Source of the DNA: [Mycobacterium] manitobense
Lineage (GTDB): Bacteria; Actinomycetota; Actinomycetes; Mycobacteriales; Mycobacteriaceae
DNA length: 56,116 nucleotides
Direction of reading: 5' to 3'
Assembly (NCBI RefSeq): GCF_025821665.1
Contig: NZ_JACKSJ010000026.1
Location: 1-56,116 of the forward strand
The position numbers and the translations under genes are program-made. The notes under the pieces are model-generated. The model ran no database searches. It saw nothing but the letters and a program-made list of their open reading frames with translations, and was not told where the DNA came from. Below, one piece after another: positions 1 to 7,847 of this stretch; position 1 is the first letter of the stretch; every line of letters starts with the position of its first letter.

Positions 1-551
1 AGGCGGCTCCGGCTCCGGCTCCCGAGGCGGCTGCAAACGCTCCGGCTCCGGCACCGGCGGGACCGGCTCCTGCGCCCGCACCGGAAGGCGCCGCGCCGGC
101 TCCGGCACCTGCACCGGGCGGCGCGCCGACCTTCAGCCCGGACAGCCCGCCGACACAGGACTTCATGTACCCATCGATCAGCAACGGGTGCACGAAGGAC
201 GGCGGAAACGTTCTCGCGACGGCGATCTCGGTGGCCGGGCCGGCGAAGATCCCGACACCGGGGCCGGGCCCGGGGCAGACCGCCTACGTGTTCACCGCGG
301 TCGGCACGCCCGGACCCGCGGCCGAGCAGGCGTTGCCGCTCAACGTCACCTGGGTCAACCTGACCACCGGCAAGTCCGGGAGTGCAACGCTCAAGCCGCA
401 CGCCGACATCAACCCGCAGGGGCCGACGACGATGACGGCGATCGCCGACACCGGGTCGGGCAGCATCATGTCGACGATCTTCGGTCAGATCACCACCACC
501 GAGAAGCAGTGCCAGTTCATGCCGACCATCGGGTCGACGGTCGTGCCCTGA
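1..551 (+). CDS. Ala/Pro-rich secreted-type protein, 3' part only (Rv1157c-like)
   Basis: The reading frame is open from the left edge of the window to the stop at 549-551, so the start and any signal peptide are missing. The first ~43 codons encode a low-complexity Ala/Pro tract made of AP and APAP units. A compact domain follows, with two cysteines that could form a disulfide (in NGCTKDGG and KQCQFM) and many Gly/Thr/Pro residues, as expected of an exported mycobacterial protein. The gene converges on the DUF1059 and HhH-GPD genes. In M. tuberculosis the Ala/Pro-rich gene Rv1157c likewise converges on Rv1156, which supports this identity. The molecular function is unknown. Secretion is inferred from composition only. 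Confidence 0.75.
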   Translation, partial: AAPAPAPEAAANAPAPAPAGPAPAPAPEGAAPAPAPAPGGAPTFSPDSPPTQDFMYPSISNGCTKDGGNVLATAISVAGPAKIPTPGPGPGQTAYVFTAVGTPGPAAEQALPLNVTWVNLTTGKSGSATLKPHADINPQGPTTMTAIADTGSGSIMSTIFGQITTTEKQCQFMPTIGSTVVP

Positions 552-569
552 CCCTGACCCTGGTACGAA

Positions 570-615
570 ACGGAATTCCCGGCCGTCGAGCGTGCTCGAC
601 GACCGGGAATTCCGT
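570..615. terminator. Long bidirectional hairpin between convergent genes
   Basis: A 13-base arm at 570-582 (ACGGAATTCCCGG) is exactly complementary to 603-615. An inner 8-base pair, 584-591 with 594-601, closes on a tiny loop, so the stem is about 21 pairs with one mismatch. There is no T tract, which is usual for mycobacterial terminators. It lies between the end of the Ala/Pro-rich gene and the DUF1059 gene transcribed towards it, so it can end transcripts from both sides. Its outer arms resemble the hairpin at 7743-7799. Confidence 0.75.
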
Positions 616-627
616 CTCTCGGGTGGT

Positions 628-774
628 CTAGTAGGCCATGAAGAGGATGGCGTCGCGGTCGTAGTCGCGACCAGGATGCGCCTCGCTGAGGTGGGCCTGA
701 GCCTTCTCGACCAGGTCGTCCTCGTCCTTACCGGTGATGGCTTCCCCGCACGGGCAACTCAGATGTGTCTTCAT
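628..774 (-). CDS. Small DUF1059-family protein (48 aa)
   Basis: An ATG at 774 opens a 48-codon frame ending with TAG at 628-630. The product begins MKTHLSCPCGEAI and ends AILFMAY. The paired cysteines in the CPCG motif and the acidic/basic helix that follows (KDEDDLVEKAQAHL) fit the DUF1059 family of short, probably metal-binding cytosolic proteins; no function is established for the family. It is transcribed in the same direction as the HhH-GPD gene, whose stop is 117 bases upstream, and it ends just before the hairpin at 570-615. Its length and intact termini suggest a complete gene. Confidence 0.8.
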   Translation of the reverse strand: MKTHLSCPCGEAITGKDEDDLVEKAQAHLSEAHPGRDYDRDAILFMAY

Positions 775-890
775 GGGTCCATTCTGCACACATGCATCAC
801 CGGGCATGTCGGGATGGGCGACGCCGAAACTGCGCCCAGGGCTGTCAGCCGGGGCGCGCCACGACCCTGTGCGCAGTCTCGCGGAAATAG

Positions 891-1469
891 TCAGGCCTTC
901 GCGGCCTTGGCCGCCGCCTTCGCCTGCTTCTTGTACGAACGCACCCGCTCCAGCGAGCCGGCGTCGGTGACGTCGGCGACCGACATGTGCGAGCCCGCCT
1001 TCCCGTAGTCACCCGCCGCCGCGCGCCAACCCTTCGGCGTCACGCCGTACTGCTTGCCCAGCAGCGCGAGGAAGATGCGCGCCTTCTGGTCGCCGAACCC
1101 GGGCAGTCCCTTCAGCCGGCGCGCCACCTCGGCGCCGTCGGGATCGCCATCGATCCACAGCGCGGCGGTGTTGCCGTCGTACTGGTCGACGATCACCTGC
1201 GCCAGCGCCTGGATCCGCTTGGCCATCGACCCCGGGAACCGGTGCACCGCAGGGCGTTCGGCGCACAGTGCGGCGAACGCCTCCGGGTCGTACTCGGCGA
1301 CCTGGCGGGCGTCCAGGCCGCCGAGCCGGTCGGCGAGCTTCTTCGGCCCGGCGAAGGCGACCTCCATCGGGATCTGCTGATCGAGCAGCATGCCGACCAG
1401 CAGGGCGAAGGGGTTGGCCTCCAGCAGAGCGTCGGCCGCCGGATCCTGAACAAGCTGCAGTTTCGGCAC
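891..1469 (-). CDS. HhH-GPD family protein of unknown activity (Rv1156-like)
   Basis: The 192-residue product starts at a GTG at 1469 and reads PKLQLVQDP. A helix-hairpin-helix motif, KGLPGFGDQKARIFL, lies at about residues 120-134, the DNA-binding element of the endonuclease III/MutY superfamily. After it, the stretch where these glycosylases carry their catalytic aspartate (a VDTHV-type motif) instead reads GVTPKGWRAAAGDYG. A conventional base-excision glycosylase/lyase activity is therefore doubtful. The C-terminal tail is Lys/Ala rich (KKQAKAAAKAAKA), like other mycobacterial DNA-binding tails. It matches my recollection of Rv1156, an uncharacterised HhH-GPD family. It diverges from the histidine kinase gene with 38 bases between the two starts. 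Confidence 0.8.
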   Translation of the reverse strand: MPKLQLVQDPAADALLEANPFALLVGMLLDQQIPMEVAFAGPKKLADRLGGLDARQVAEYDPEAFAALCAERPAVHRFPGSMAKRIQALAQVIVDQYDGNTAALWIDGDPDGAEVARRLKGLPGFGDQKARIFLALLGKQYGVTPKGWRAAAGDYGKAGSHMSVADVTDAGSLERVRSYKKQAKAAAKAAKA

Positions 1470-1507
1470 GGCGCCAGTCTAAGGTGACCAGAGGCTGGTG
1501 AGGTGAC

Positions 1508-2710
1508 ATGTCTGGCGAGCTCGCGTTGGTGCTGGCGGCGGTCCTGCTGCTGGCGGCGGTCGCCGCCGCGGTCGCGGTGGTGCGCACGCGCCGCGTCGTG
1601 GCCACCCCGACCGAACGCGCGGTGCACGCCGCGCTGCACACCGCGTCGCTTGCGGCCCGCGCCCTGCGACAGGGCCTCGACACCGAGTCCGCTCAGACGT
1701 CGGCGCCTTTCCTGCGCGGCCTGACCGGCGCCGACGGCGTCGCACTGTTCGGCCGCGACGGTGACCTGCTGGCCCGCGACCCCGCCGACGAACCGGTGTG
1801 GACGGCCGACGTCGTCGACGATTGCGAACGCACGGCGGCGCAGTCCATCTCCGGTGAGCGCCGGGTGCTCGAGGCCGGCCGGACATCGGCGGTGGTGGCC
1901 CAGCCGTTGCTGGCCGAGGACGGCGACGTGCTCGGCGTCCTGGTCGTGGTGACCACCCGCACGCCGGGCCCAGGCCTGCTCGGCGCTGTCGGTGAGGTCG
2001 CCCGGTATGCGGCCAGCCAGCTCGAACTCGCCGAGCTCGACGCGTCGCGGGCCCGGCTCGACCGCGCCGAGGTGCTCGCGCTGCGTGCCCAGATCAGCCC
2101 GCACTTCATCTACAACGCACTCAACACGATCGCCTCGTTCGTGCGCACCGATCCCGACCGGGCCCGCGAGCTGATCCTCGAGTTCGCCGACTTCACCCGC
2201 TACTCCTTCCGCGCGGCGGGCCCGTACACCACGCTGGCCGACGAGCTCCGCAACATCGACCGGTATCTGACACTCGAGCGCGCCCGGTTCGGCACTGCGC
2301 TGGACGTCCGCCTGCAGGTGGCTCCGGAGGTGCTTAACGTCGTCGTGCCGTTCCTGGCGCTGCAGCCGCTGGTGGAGAACGCGGTGCGACACGGCCTGGC
2401 CGGTCAGGCCGGCGGCTCGGTCGAGATCATCGCCCGCGACGAGGGGTCGGACTGCGTCATCACCATCGAAGACGACGGCGCCGGAATGGATCCCGCAGCG
2501 CTGAGGGCGGGCTCGGGCGACGCGCTCAACGCGGCGACCACCGAGTCGGCGCACGTCGGCCTGACGAATGTGGATCATCGCCTGCGGGCGGCGTTCGGCA
2601 ACGATTACGGTCTGGTGGTCGAAACCGCGATCGGTGCGGGCACCAAGGTGATGATGCGGGTGCCGAAGTTCCGGTCCGGTGTCCGGGCCGGCGGAGGAGC
2701 GTTCGGGTGA
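1508..2710 (+). CDS. LytS/YehU-type sensor histidine kinase
   Basis: The 400-residue protein has one N-terminal membrane segment (about residues 5-26), a GAF-like sensory stretch (about 60-170), then a His_kinase domain with the phosphoacceptor motif QISPHFIYNALN (His199) and a HATPase domain with the N-box LQPLVENAVRHG (Asn291) and DDGAGM (322-327). This is the LytS/BtsS class, which pairs with LytTR response regulators. The next gene is such a regulator, 7 bases downstream. Unlike classical LytS there is no large multi-pass 5TM receptor module, so the signal is probably read in the cytosol or near the membrane. Its genetic linkage to two monocarboxylate symporters suggests it monitors a carbon source; this is inference. 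Confidence 0.9.
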   Translation: MSGELALVLAAVLLLAAVAAAVAVVRTRRVVATPTERAVHAALHTASLAARALRQGLDTESAQTSAPFLRGLTGADGVALFGRDGDLLARDPADEPVWTADVVDDCERTAAQSISGERRVLEAGRTSAVVAQPLLAEDGDVLGVLVVVTTRTPGPGLLGAVGEVARYAASQLELAELDASRARLDRAEVLALRAQISPHFIYNALNTIASFVRTDPDRARELILEFADFTRYSFRAAGPYTTLADELRNIDRYLTLERARFGTALDVRLQVAPEVLNVVVPFLALQPLVENAVRHGLAGQAGGSVEIIARDEGSDCVITIEDDGAGMDPAALRAGSGDALNAATTESAHVGLTNVDHRLRAAFGNDYGLVVETAIGAGTKVMMRVPKFRSGVRAGGGAFG

Positions 2711-2717
2711 AGGTCAG

Positions 2718-3503
2718 ATGACCGGCCTGACGGTGCTCGCCGTCGACGACGAGGCACCCGCCCGCGACGAACTGGCCTACCTGCTCGGCCGCCATCCCGG
2801 CATCGCCGAGGTGCACAGCGCCGCCGACGCCACCTCGGCACTGCGGGAACTCAACCAACGCACCATCGACGCGATCTTCCTCGACATCAACATGCCGGGA
2901 CTGTCCGGCATCGAACTCGCCGGTGTGCTCGCCAACTTCGCACACCGGCCTGCGGTGGTGTTCGTCACCGCGCACGAGGACCAGGCGGTCGCCGCGTTCG
3001 ACGTCGGCGCCGTCGACTACCTGCTCAAGCCGATCCGCCAGGAACGCCTCGACGAGGCGGTGCGCCGCGTCGTGGCTGCGCGATCCGCCGAACCCGCGTC
3101 CGCGGAGGCCGCGGCGGCGCCGGAGTCCGACGTCATCCCTGCCGAGGTGGGTGGCGTCACCCACCTGGTGCCGCGCGAGAGCATCGGGTGGGTGGAGGCA
3201 GACGGTGACTACGCGCGGCTGCACTCGGCATCCGGCTCGCACCTGGTGCGAATCCCCCTGAGCACTCTCGAAACACAGTGGCGCAACTTCGGTTTCCAGC
3301 GCATCCACCGCTCCTACCTGGTGGCGCTGCGGCTGGTGACCGGGCTGCGCACCGCCGACGGTGCGGTGCTGGTGCGGTTGCGCGCCAATGGCGCGTCGCC
3401 CGCCGTCGAACTCCCGGTGAGCCGGCGTCAGGCCCGGGAACTGCGCGACCGCGTGGTCCGCGATCCGATGCGTCATCTCAAACCGCTGGCTGGCGATGAG
3501 TAG
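2718..3503 (+). CDS. LytTR-family response regulator
   Basis: The 261-residue product starts at ATG 2718, behind a GAAGGT ribosome site. A receiver domain (residues about 4-115) carries the acidic pair DD at 10-11, the phosphorylation site in FLDINMPG (Asp56) and the conserved Lys104 in LLKPI. A linker rich in Ala/Glu leads to a LytTR DNA-binding domain (about 150-245), recognisable from the pattern IGWVEADGDYARLHS and IHRSYLVAL. It is the cognate partner of the kinase upstream and overlaps the next gene by 8 bases, so the whole locus is probably co-transcribed. LytTR regulators bind paired direct repeats; its targets are likely the symporter genes, but no site is clear to me. Confidence 0.92.
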   Translation: MTGLTVLAVDDEAPARDELAYLLGRHPGIAEVHSAADATSALRELNQRTIDAIFLDINMPGLSGIELAGVLANFAHRPAVVFVTAHEDQAVAAFDVGAVDYLLKPIRQERLDEAVRRVVAARSAEPASAEAAAAPESDVIPAEVGGVTHLVPRESIGWVEADGDYARLHSASGSHLVRIPLSTLETQWRNFGFQRIHRSYLVALRLVTGLRTADGAVLVRLRANGASPAVELPVSRRQARELRDRVVRDPMRHLKPLAGDE

Positions 3504-3870
3504 CCCCGACCGGCCCCAGCGCGAGCGCGTCGTGCTGGCCCACCGCCGCGGCGCACGCATGGTGCGCACCCGCGTCGAGGTGCAGGAGCAGACCCAGGTC
3601 GGCGACGCACTGGTGCGCGGCCTGGTGCGGGCGCAGTTGGGCCTTGCGCTGCGGCTGGCCGCCGTGGTGATGTCCGCCGTCACCGCGATCGTCGTGGTGA
3701 ACAGCTCCTTCCCCGGCCTCGCCGACGTCGACGTGGCGGGTGTCCGGGCCAACTGGCTCATCCTCGCGGTGCTGGCCTACCCGCTGCTCTACGGTGTCGG
3801 CCGCCTCTACGTGCGGTTGGCCGAACAGGCTGAGCGGGACTTCGTGCGCGTCGTCGACAGCGAACCGTGA
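3496..3870 (+). CDS. Small two-helix membrane protein preceding the symporter
   Basis: The 124-residue protein overlaps the response regulator by 8 bases and the following symporter by 4, so the three are translationally coupled. The first ~50 residues are charged and cytosolic (RERVVLAHRRGARMVRTRVEV). Two hydrophobic segments follow at about 54-74 and 88-107, with a short loop between them. This matches the position and topology of the DUF485/YjcH proteins that precede ActP-type symporters, although the sequence is only weakly like that family. It may be an accessory subunit of the symporter; that role is inferred from gene order. Confidence 0.75.
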   Translation: MSSPDRPQRERVVLAHRRGARMVRTRVEVQEQTQVGDALVRGLVRAQLGLALRLAAVVMSAVTAIVVVNSSFPGLADVDVAGVRANWLILAVLAYPLLYGVGRLYVRLAEQAERDFVRVVDSEP

Positions 3871-5603
3871 CCGGCTCCCCGCTGACCGCGGCCGCACTGC
3901 TCGTCTCGGCGCTGGCCACCATCGCGATCGGTGCGTACGGAGTCCGGTTCTCGCGCACCACCTCCGACTTCCTGGTCGCGTCGCGCAGCGTCGGCTCGCA
4001 GTGGAACGCCGCGGCCATCTCCGGTGAGTACCTTTCGGCGGCATCGTTTCTCGGCGTCGCGGGCCTGATCGCCAAGTACGGCGCCGACGCACTGTGGTAC
4101 CCCGTCGGCTTCACCGCCGGCTACCTCGGGCTGCTGCTGTTCGTGGCGGCCCCGTTGCGCCGCTCGGGCGCCTACACGGTGCCCGATTTCGCGGAGTTCC
4201 GCCTCGGCTCGGCCCGGCTGCGGAAGATAGCGATGCTCACCGTCGTGGTGATCTGCGTGTTCTACCTGGTGCCGCAGTACCAGGGCGCCGGGCTGGCACT
4301 GAGAACGCTTCTCGGCGTTCCGGTCTGGATCGGGCCGCTGGTCGTCGGCGCGATCGTCGTGACCAACGTGGTCGCAGGCGGCATGCGGTCGATCACCTTC
4401 GTTCAGGCGTTCCAGTACTGGCTGAAGCTGACCGCCGTCGCAATCCCCGCGCTGGCGCTCACCGGGTTGTTCTTCACCGGCGGCGGCGAACTCGGTGGGC
4501 CGCTGCCGCCGACCGTGCAGCAGGACACCACCGTGGCGATCGAGACCGACGTCGTGGTGCAGGTCGCCGCGCCGGCCGGGATCACCGTCGCCGGCACCCT
4601 CGACGGGAAACAGGTGGCCGACGCCGCGATCGGCACATCCGGCGAGCACACCCTGAGCGCGGGCAGCACGCTGACCCTCGCCGCCGGAACGCCCACCCCC
4701 GTGGTCGCGGGCACCCCCGGCGCGGGCTCGGAGTGGCTGGCCTCCGGCGGTGGTCTCGGCGGGCGTCATCCGCTGTACCAGGTGGTGTCGATCATCATCG
4801 CGACGTTCCTCGGCACCATGGGCCTGCCGCACGTGCTGGTGCGCTTCTACACGAATCCCGACGGCCGGGCGGCGCGCCGGACCGCGCTGGCCGTCATCGC
4901 GCTGCTGTCGCTGTTCTATCTGTTCCCGACCCTGCTCGGGGTGTTCTCCCGGTTGTACGTGCCGCAGCTGCTCATCACCGGAACCGCCGACGCCGCCGTG
5001 CTGCTCGCACCCGGCGCGGCCGTCGGCGGGCCGGGCGGACAACTGCTCGCCGCGCTGGTGGCGGCCGGGGCGATAGCCGCATTCCTGGCGACCTCGTCGG
5101 GGCTGCTGGTCAGCATCGCCGGCGCCCTGGCCACCGACGTGCTGCGCGGCCGGGTGCGTGACTTCCGCGTCGCCGCACTGGTCGGTGGCGTGATCCCGAT
5201 CCCGTTGTCGCTCATCACCTCCGGCCTTGAACTGTCCCGCAGCGTCGGGCTGGCGTTCGCGGTGGCCGCCTCCACGCTGTGTCCTCTGCTGGTGCTCGGC
5301 ATCTGGTGGCGCGGACTGACCGCTCTGGGGGCAGCCTGCGGGCTGGTGGTCGGCGGGCTGGTGTCCGGGACGGCGGTCACCCTCGCGATCACCGGCGCCG
5401 TCGACGAACAGGCACTGGGCGGCTGGCCAGCGGTGGTGACCGGCTATCCCGCTGCCGTGAGCGTGCCGCTGGCCTTCGCGACGATGATCGCCGTCAGCCT
5501 CTGCGACCGCCGCGGCGCACCGCGCGACGTGGCACAGATCTTCGCCCGCATGCACGTCCCGGAACGACTCGGGATGGGCATCGAACGGGTGCCCCGCGGC
5601 TGA
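3867..5603 (+). CDS. Sodium:solute (monocarboxylate) symporter with a large extra loop
   Basis: This is a 578-residue multi-pass SSS-family transporter starting at GTG 3867, 4 bases inside the previous gene. Family features include DFLVASRSVG near residues 34-43, the discontinuous first core helix SGEYLSAASFLGVAG (52-66), a GGMRSITFVQ segment (171-180) and GLPHVLVRFYTNPD. The ActP/MctP branch imports acetate, propionate or pyruvate with a cation. Residues about 204-302 form a ~100-residue soluble insertion rich in Thr, Val, Ala and Gly with alternating beta-like hydrophobicity; the paralogue at 6096 has a much shorter loop there. Substrate is not determinable from sequence. It belongs to the same operon as the two-component system. 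Confidence 0.88.
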   Translation: MTGSPLTAAALLVSALATIAIGAYGVRFSRTTSDFLVASRSVGSQWNAAAISGEYLSAASFLGVAGLIAKYGADALWYPVGFTAGYLGLLLFVAAPLRRSGAYTVPDFAEFRLGSARLRKIAMLTVVVICVFYLVPQYQGAGLALRTLLGVPVWIGPLVVGAIVVTNVVAGGMRSITFVQAFQYWLKLTAVAIPALALTGLFFTGGGELGGPLPPTVQQDTTVAIETDVVVQVAAPAGITVAGTLDGKQVADAAIGTSGEHTLSAGSTLTLAAGTPTPVVAGTPGAGSEWLASGGGLGGRHPLYQVVSIIIATFLGTMGLPHVLVRFYTNPDGRAARRTALAVIALLSLFYLFPTLLGVFSRLYVPQLLITGTADAAVLLAPGAAVGGPGGQLLAALVAAGAIAAFLATSSGLLVSIAGALATDVLRGRVRDFRVAALVGGVIPIPLSLITSGLELSRSVGLAFAVAASTLCPLLVLGIWWRGLTALGAACGLVVGGLVSGTAVTLAITGAVDEQALGGWPAVVTGYPAAVSVPLAFATMIAVSLCDRRGAPRDVAQIFARMHVPERLGMGIERVPRG

Positions 5604-5683
5604 GCCGCCGTTCGTCGTGGCCGATCGACCGCTCACCGCAGCCGACCCCGTCCTCGCCGTGTGACCTGCGGGAAAGACGGGTA

Positions 5684-5699
5684 TGTGACCCACATCTCA
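5684..5699 (+). promoter_or_regulatory. Candidate CRP/cAMP receptor site
   Basis: TGTGACCCACATCTCA matches the CRP-type consensus TGTGA-N6-TCACA in nine of ten positions. It lies 49 bases upstream of the GTG of the DUF485 gene, in the short gap between the two symporter modules. Acetate permease operons are CRP-controlled in other bacteria, so the location makes sense. A nine-of-ten match can occur by chance, and no promoter hexamers are obvious beside it. Confidence 0.35.
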
Positions 5700-5748
5700 G
5701 CTAGCTTCGCCGATGAGCCGGTTCACACACACGAGGTCAGGAGTCACC

Positions 5749-6099
5749 GTGCCCGAGACCATGCCCTCGGATCCCGCGGCCGCCATCAGCGGCCAGCGGT
5801 ATCTCGAGGTCCAAGCAAGTCCGGAATTCCAGGAGCTACGAAGCAGGCTGCGCCGCTTCGTGTTCCCGATGACCGCGTTCTTCCTCATCTGGTACGGCCT
5901 CTACGTCGTGCTCGGCGCCTTCGCGCACGACTTCATGGCCACCCGGGTGTGGGGCAACATCAACGTCGGGCTGATCGTCGGCCTCGGGCAGTTCCTCACC
6001 ACCTTCCTGATCACCGGAATCTACGTGCGCTTCGCCAACCGGGAACTCGACCCCCGCGCCACGAAGATCCGCACCGAACTGGAAGGTGAGCTCAAGTGA
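5749..6099 (+). CDS. DUF485 family membrane protein (symporter partner)
   Basis: The preferred start is GTG 5749, six bases after an AGGAG ribosome site; an ATG at 5713 lacks one. The 116-residue product has a soluble N-terminus (VQASPEFQELRSRLRRFVFP) and two membrane helices with the family's WYGLYVVLGAFAHDFM and LGQFLTTFLITGIYVRFANR patterns. DUF485 proteins (YjcH in E. coli) are encoded immediately before acetate/cation symporters and are thought to assist them. Here the stop overlaps the start of the symporter by 4 bases. A candidate CRP site lies upstream, so this gene pair may have its own promoter apart from the upstream two-component operon. Confidence 0.9.
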   Translation: MPETMPSDPAAAISGQRYLEVQASPEFQELRSRLRRFVFPMTAFFLIWYGLYVVLGAFAHDFMATRVWGNINVGLIVGLGQFLTTFLITGIYVRFANRELDPRATKIRTELEGELK

Positions 6100-7733
6100 C
6101 CGTCCTCGCCGCCGAGGCCGTTGGCAACACCGCCGCCAACATCGGCATCTTCGCCCTGTTCGTGGCGATCACGTTGGTCGTGGTGATCCGGGCCAGCCGC
6201 AACAACCGCACCGCCGACCAGTTCTTCACCGGTGGCCGCGGGTTCACCGGGCCGCAGAACGGCATCGCCATCGCCGGTGACTACCTGTCGGCGGCAAGCT
6301 TCCTCGGCATCGCCGGCGCCATCGCCGTCTACGGCTACGACGGCTTCCTGTACTCGATCGGCTTCCTGGTCGCCTGGCTGGTGGCCCTGCTGCTGGTCGC
6401 CGAACTGCTGCGCAACACCGGCAAATTCACGATGGCCGACGTGCTGAGCTTCCGGCTCAAGCAGCGGCCGGTCCGGGTGGCGGCCGCGACGACGACGCTG
6501 ACGGTGTCACTGTTCTACCTGTTGGCCCAGATGGCCGGCGCTGGTGGCCTGGTCGCGCTGCTGCTGAACGTGAGCGACAAGGGCGGGCAGGCGTTGGTGA
6601 TCGCCGTCGTCGGCATCCTGATGATCGTCTACGTCCTGGTCGGCGGCATGAAGGGCACCACGTGGGTGCAGATCATCAAGGCCGTCCTGCTGATCGCCGG
6701 CGCCGGGGTGATGACGGTGATGGTGTTCGTCGAGTTCGGGTTCAACTTCTCCGAAATCCTCGGCTCGGCTCAGGCCGCCATCTCCGGTGCGACCACCGAG
6801 GGCGTCGCCAGCCGCGACGTGCTCGCTCCCGGCGCCCAGTACGGCGGATCGCTGACGAGTCAGATCAACTTCATCTCACTCGCGCTCGCCCTGGTGCTCG
6901 GCACCGCGGGCCTGCCACACGTGTTGATGCGGTTCTACACCGTGCCGACGGCCAAAGAGGCGCGCCGGTCGGTGGTCTGGGCGATCGCACTCATCGGCGC
7001 GTTCTACCTGTTCACGTTGGCACTGGGTTACGGCGCAGCGGCGATCGTCGGACCGGACCGCATCCTGGGTGCCCCGGGCGGAGTCAACTCCGCCGCTCCC
7101 CTGCTGGCGTTCGAACTGGGCGGGGTGATCCTGCTCGGCGTCATCTCGGCGGTCGCCTTCGCGACGATCCTCGCAGTTGTGGCGGGGCTGACGATCACCG
7201 CGTCGGCGTCATTCGCACACGACATCTACGCCAGTGTGCTGAGAGGGGGTCCCGGCAAGGCACCGGTGACCGAGGCGGAGCAGGTACGGGTATCACGCAT
7301 CACCGCGGTGGTTCTCGGCGTGCTCGCCATCGGACTCGGCATCCTCGCCAACGGCCAGAATGTGGCTTTCCTTGTGGCGCTGGCCTTCGCCGTCGCGGCG
7401 GCGGCCAACCTGCCGACCATCGTGTACTCGCTGTACTGGCGCCGGTTCAACACCCGCGGCGCGCTGTGGAGCATGTACGGCGGCCTGCTCTCGACGATCG
7501 TGCTGATCGTCTTCTCCCCCGCGGTGTCCGGAGCCAAGACGGCGATGCTGCCCGGCGTGGACTTCGCGTTCTTCCCGCTGGCCAACCCGGGCATCGTTTC
7601 CATCCCGCTGGCGTTCGTGCTCGGCATCGTGGGCACCCTCACCTCGCCGGACGACGAGGGCCGCGAGGTCGCCGCAGAGATGGAGGTGCGGTCGCTCACC
7701 GGCATCGGCGCGGAGAAGGCCGTGTCGCACTGA
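6096..7733 (+). CDS. Cation/acetate-type symporter (ActP/MctP family)
   Basis: The 545-residue transporter starts at GTG 6096 overlapping the DUF485 stop. It has about 13 hydrophobic segments. Core motifs include DQFFTGGRGFTGPQNG (about 36-51), AGDYLSAASFLGIAG (60-74), LVGGMKGTTWVQIIKA and GTAGLPHVLMRFYTVP. These define the SSS family branch that co-transports cations with acetate, propionate or glycolate-like monocarboxylates across the inner membrane. It is clearly a paralogue of the transporter at 3867 but lacks that protein's long soluble insertion. A strong hairpin at 7743-7799 closes the operon. Substrate is inferred from family and partner gene. Confidence 0.92.
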   Translation: MTVLAAEAVGNTAANIGIFALFVAITLVVVIRASRNNRTADQFFTGGRGFTGPQNGIAIAGDYLSAASFLGIAGAIAVYGYDGFLYSIGFLVAWLVALLLVAELLRNTGKFTMADVLSFRLKQRPVRVAAATTTLTVSLFYLLAQMAGAGGLVALLLNVSDKGGQALVIAVVGILMIVYVLVGGMKGTTWVQIIKAVLLIAGAGVMTVMVFVEFGFNFSEILGSAQAAISGATTEGVASRDVLAPGAQYGGSLTSQINFISLALALVLGTAGLPHVLMRFYTVPTAKEARRSVVWAIALIGAFYLFTLALGYGAAAIVGPDRILGAPGGVNSAAPLLAFELGGVILLGVISAVAFATILAVVAGLTITASASFAHDIYASVLRGGPGKAPVTEAEQVRVSRITAVVLGVLAIGLGILANGQNVAFLVALAFAVAAAANLPTIVYSLYWRRFNTRGALWSMYGGLLSTIVLIVFSPAVSGAKTAMLPGVDFAFFPLANPGIVSIPLAFVLGIVGTLTSPDDEGREVAAEMEVRSLTGIGAEKAVSH

Positions 7734-7742
7734 CCACCGCGC

Positions 7743-7799
7743 CGGAACTGCATTCCCGGCGATCAAGCGAGTCGCTTGGTCACCGGGAATGCAGTTCCG
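7743..7799 (+). terminator. Long hairpin terminator after the symporter
   Basis: A 17-base arm at 7743-7759 (CGGAACTGCATTCCCGG) is perfectly complementary to 7783-7799. An inner stem, roughly 7761-7768 with 7774-7781, adds further pairs. It starts 10 bases after the symporter stop and has no T run. The outer arms share ATTCCCGG/CCGGGAAT with the hairpin at 570-615, including a similar inner stem-loop, which suggests a dispersed hairpin family. Confidence 0.8.
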
Positions 7800-7847
7800 T
7801 GCACACGAACGGAATAACCGGGGCCGTCGGCGTCGCTGTCATCAGAT

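Noticed and set aside
1193..2578. Antisense frame overlapping the HhH and kinase genes
   Set aside because: It spans two real genes in shadow frames and shows no recognisable fold.
3807..5693. Long antisense open frame opposite the first symporter
   Set aside because: Composition (Gly, Arg, Asp, His, Gln runs) is that of a GC shadow; it has no start context, and the + strand encodes an obvious SSS transporter.
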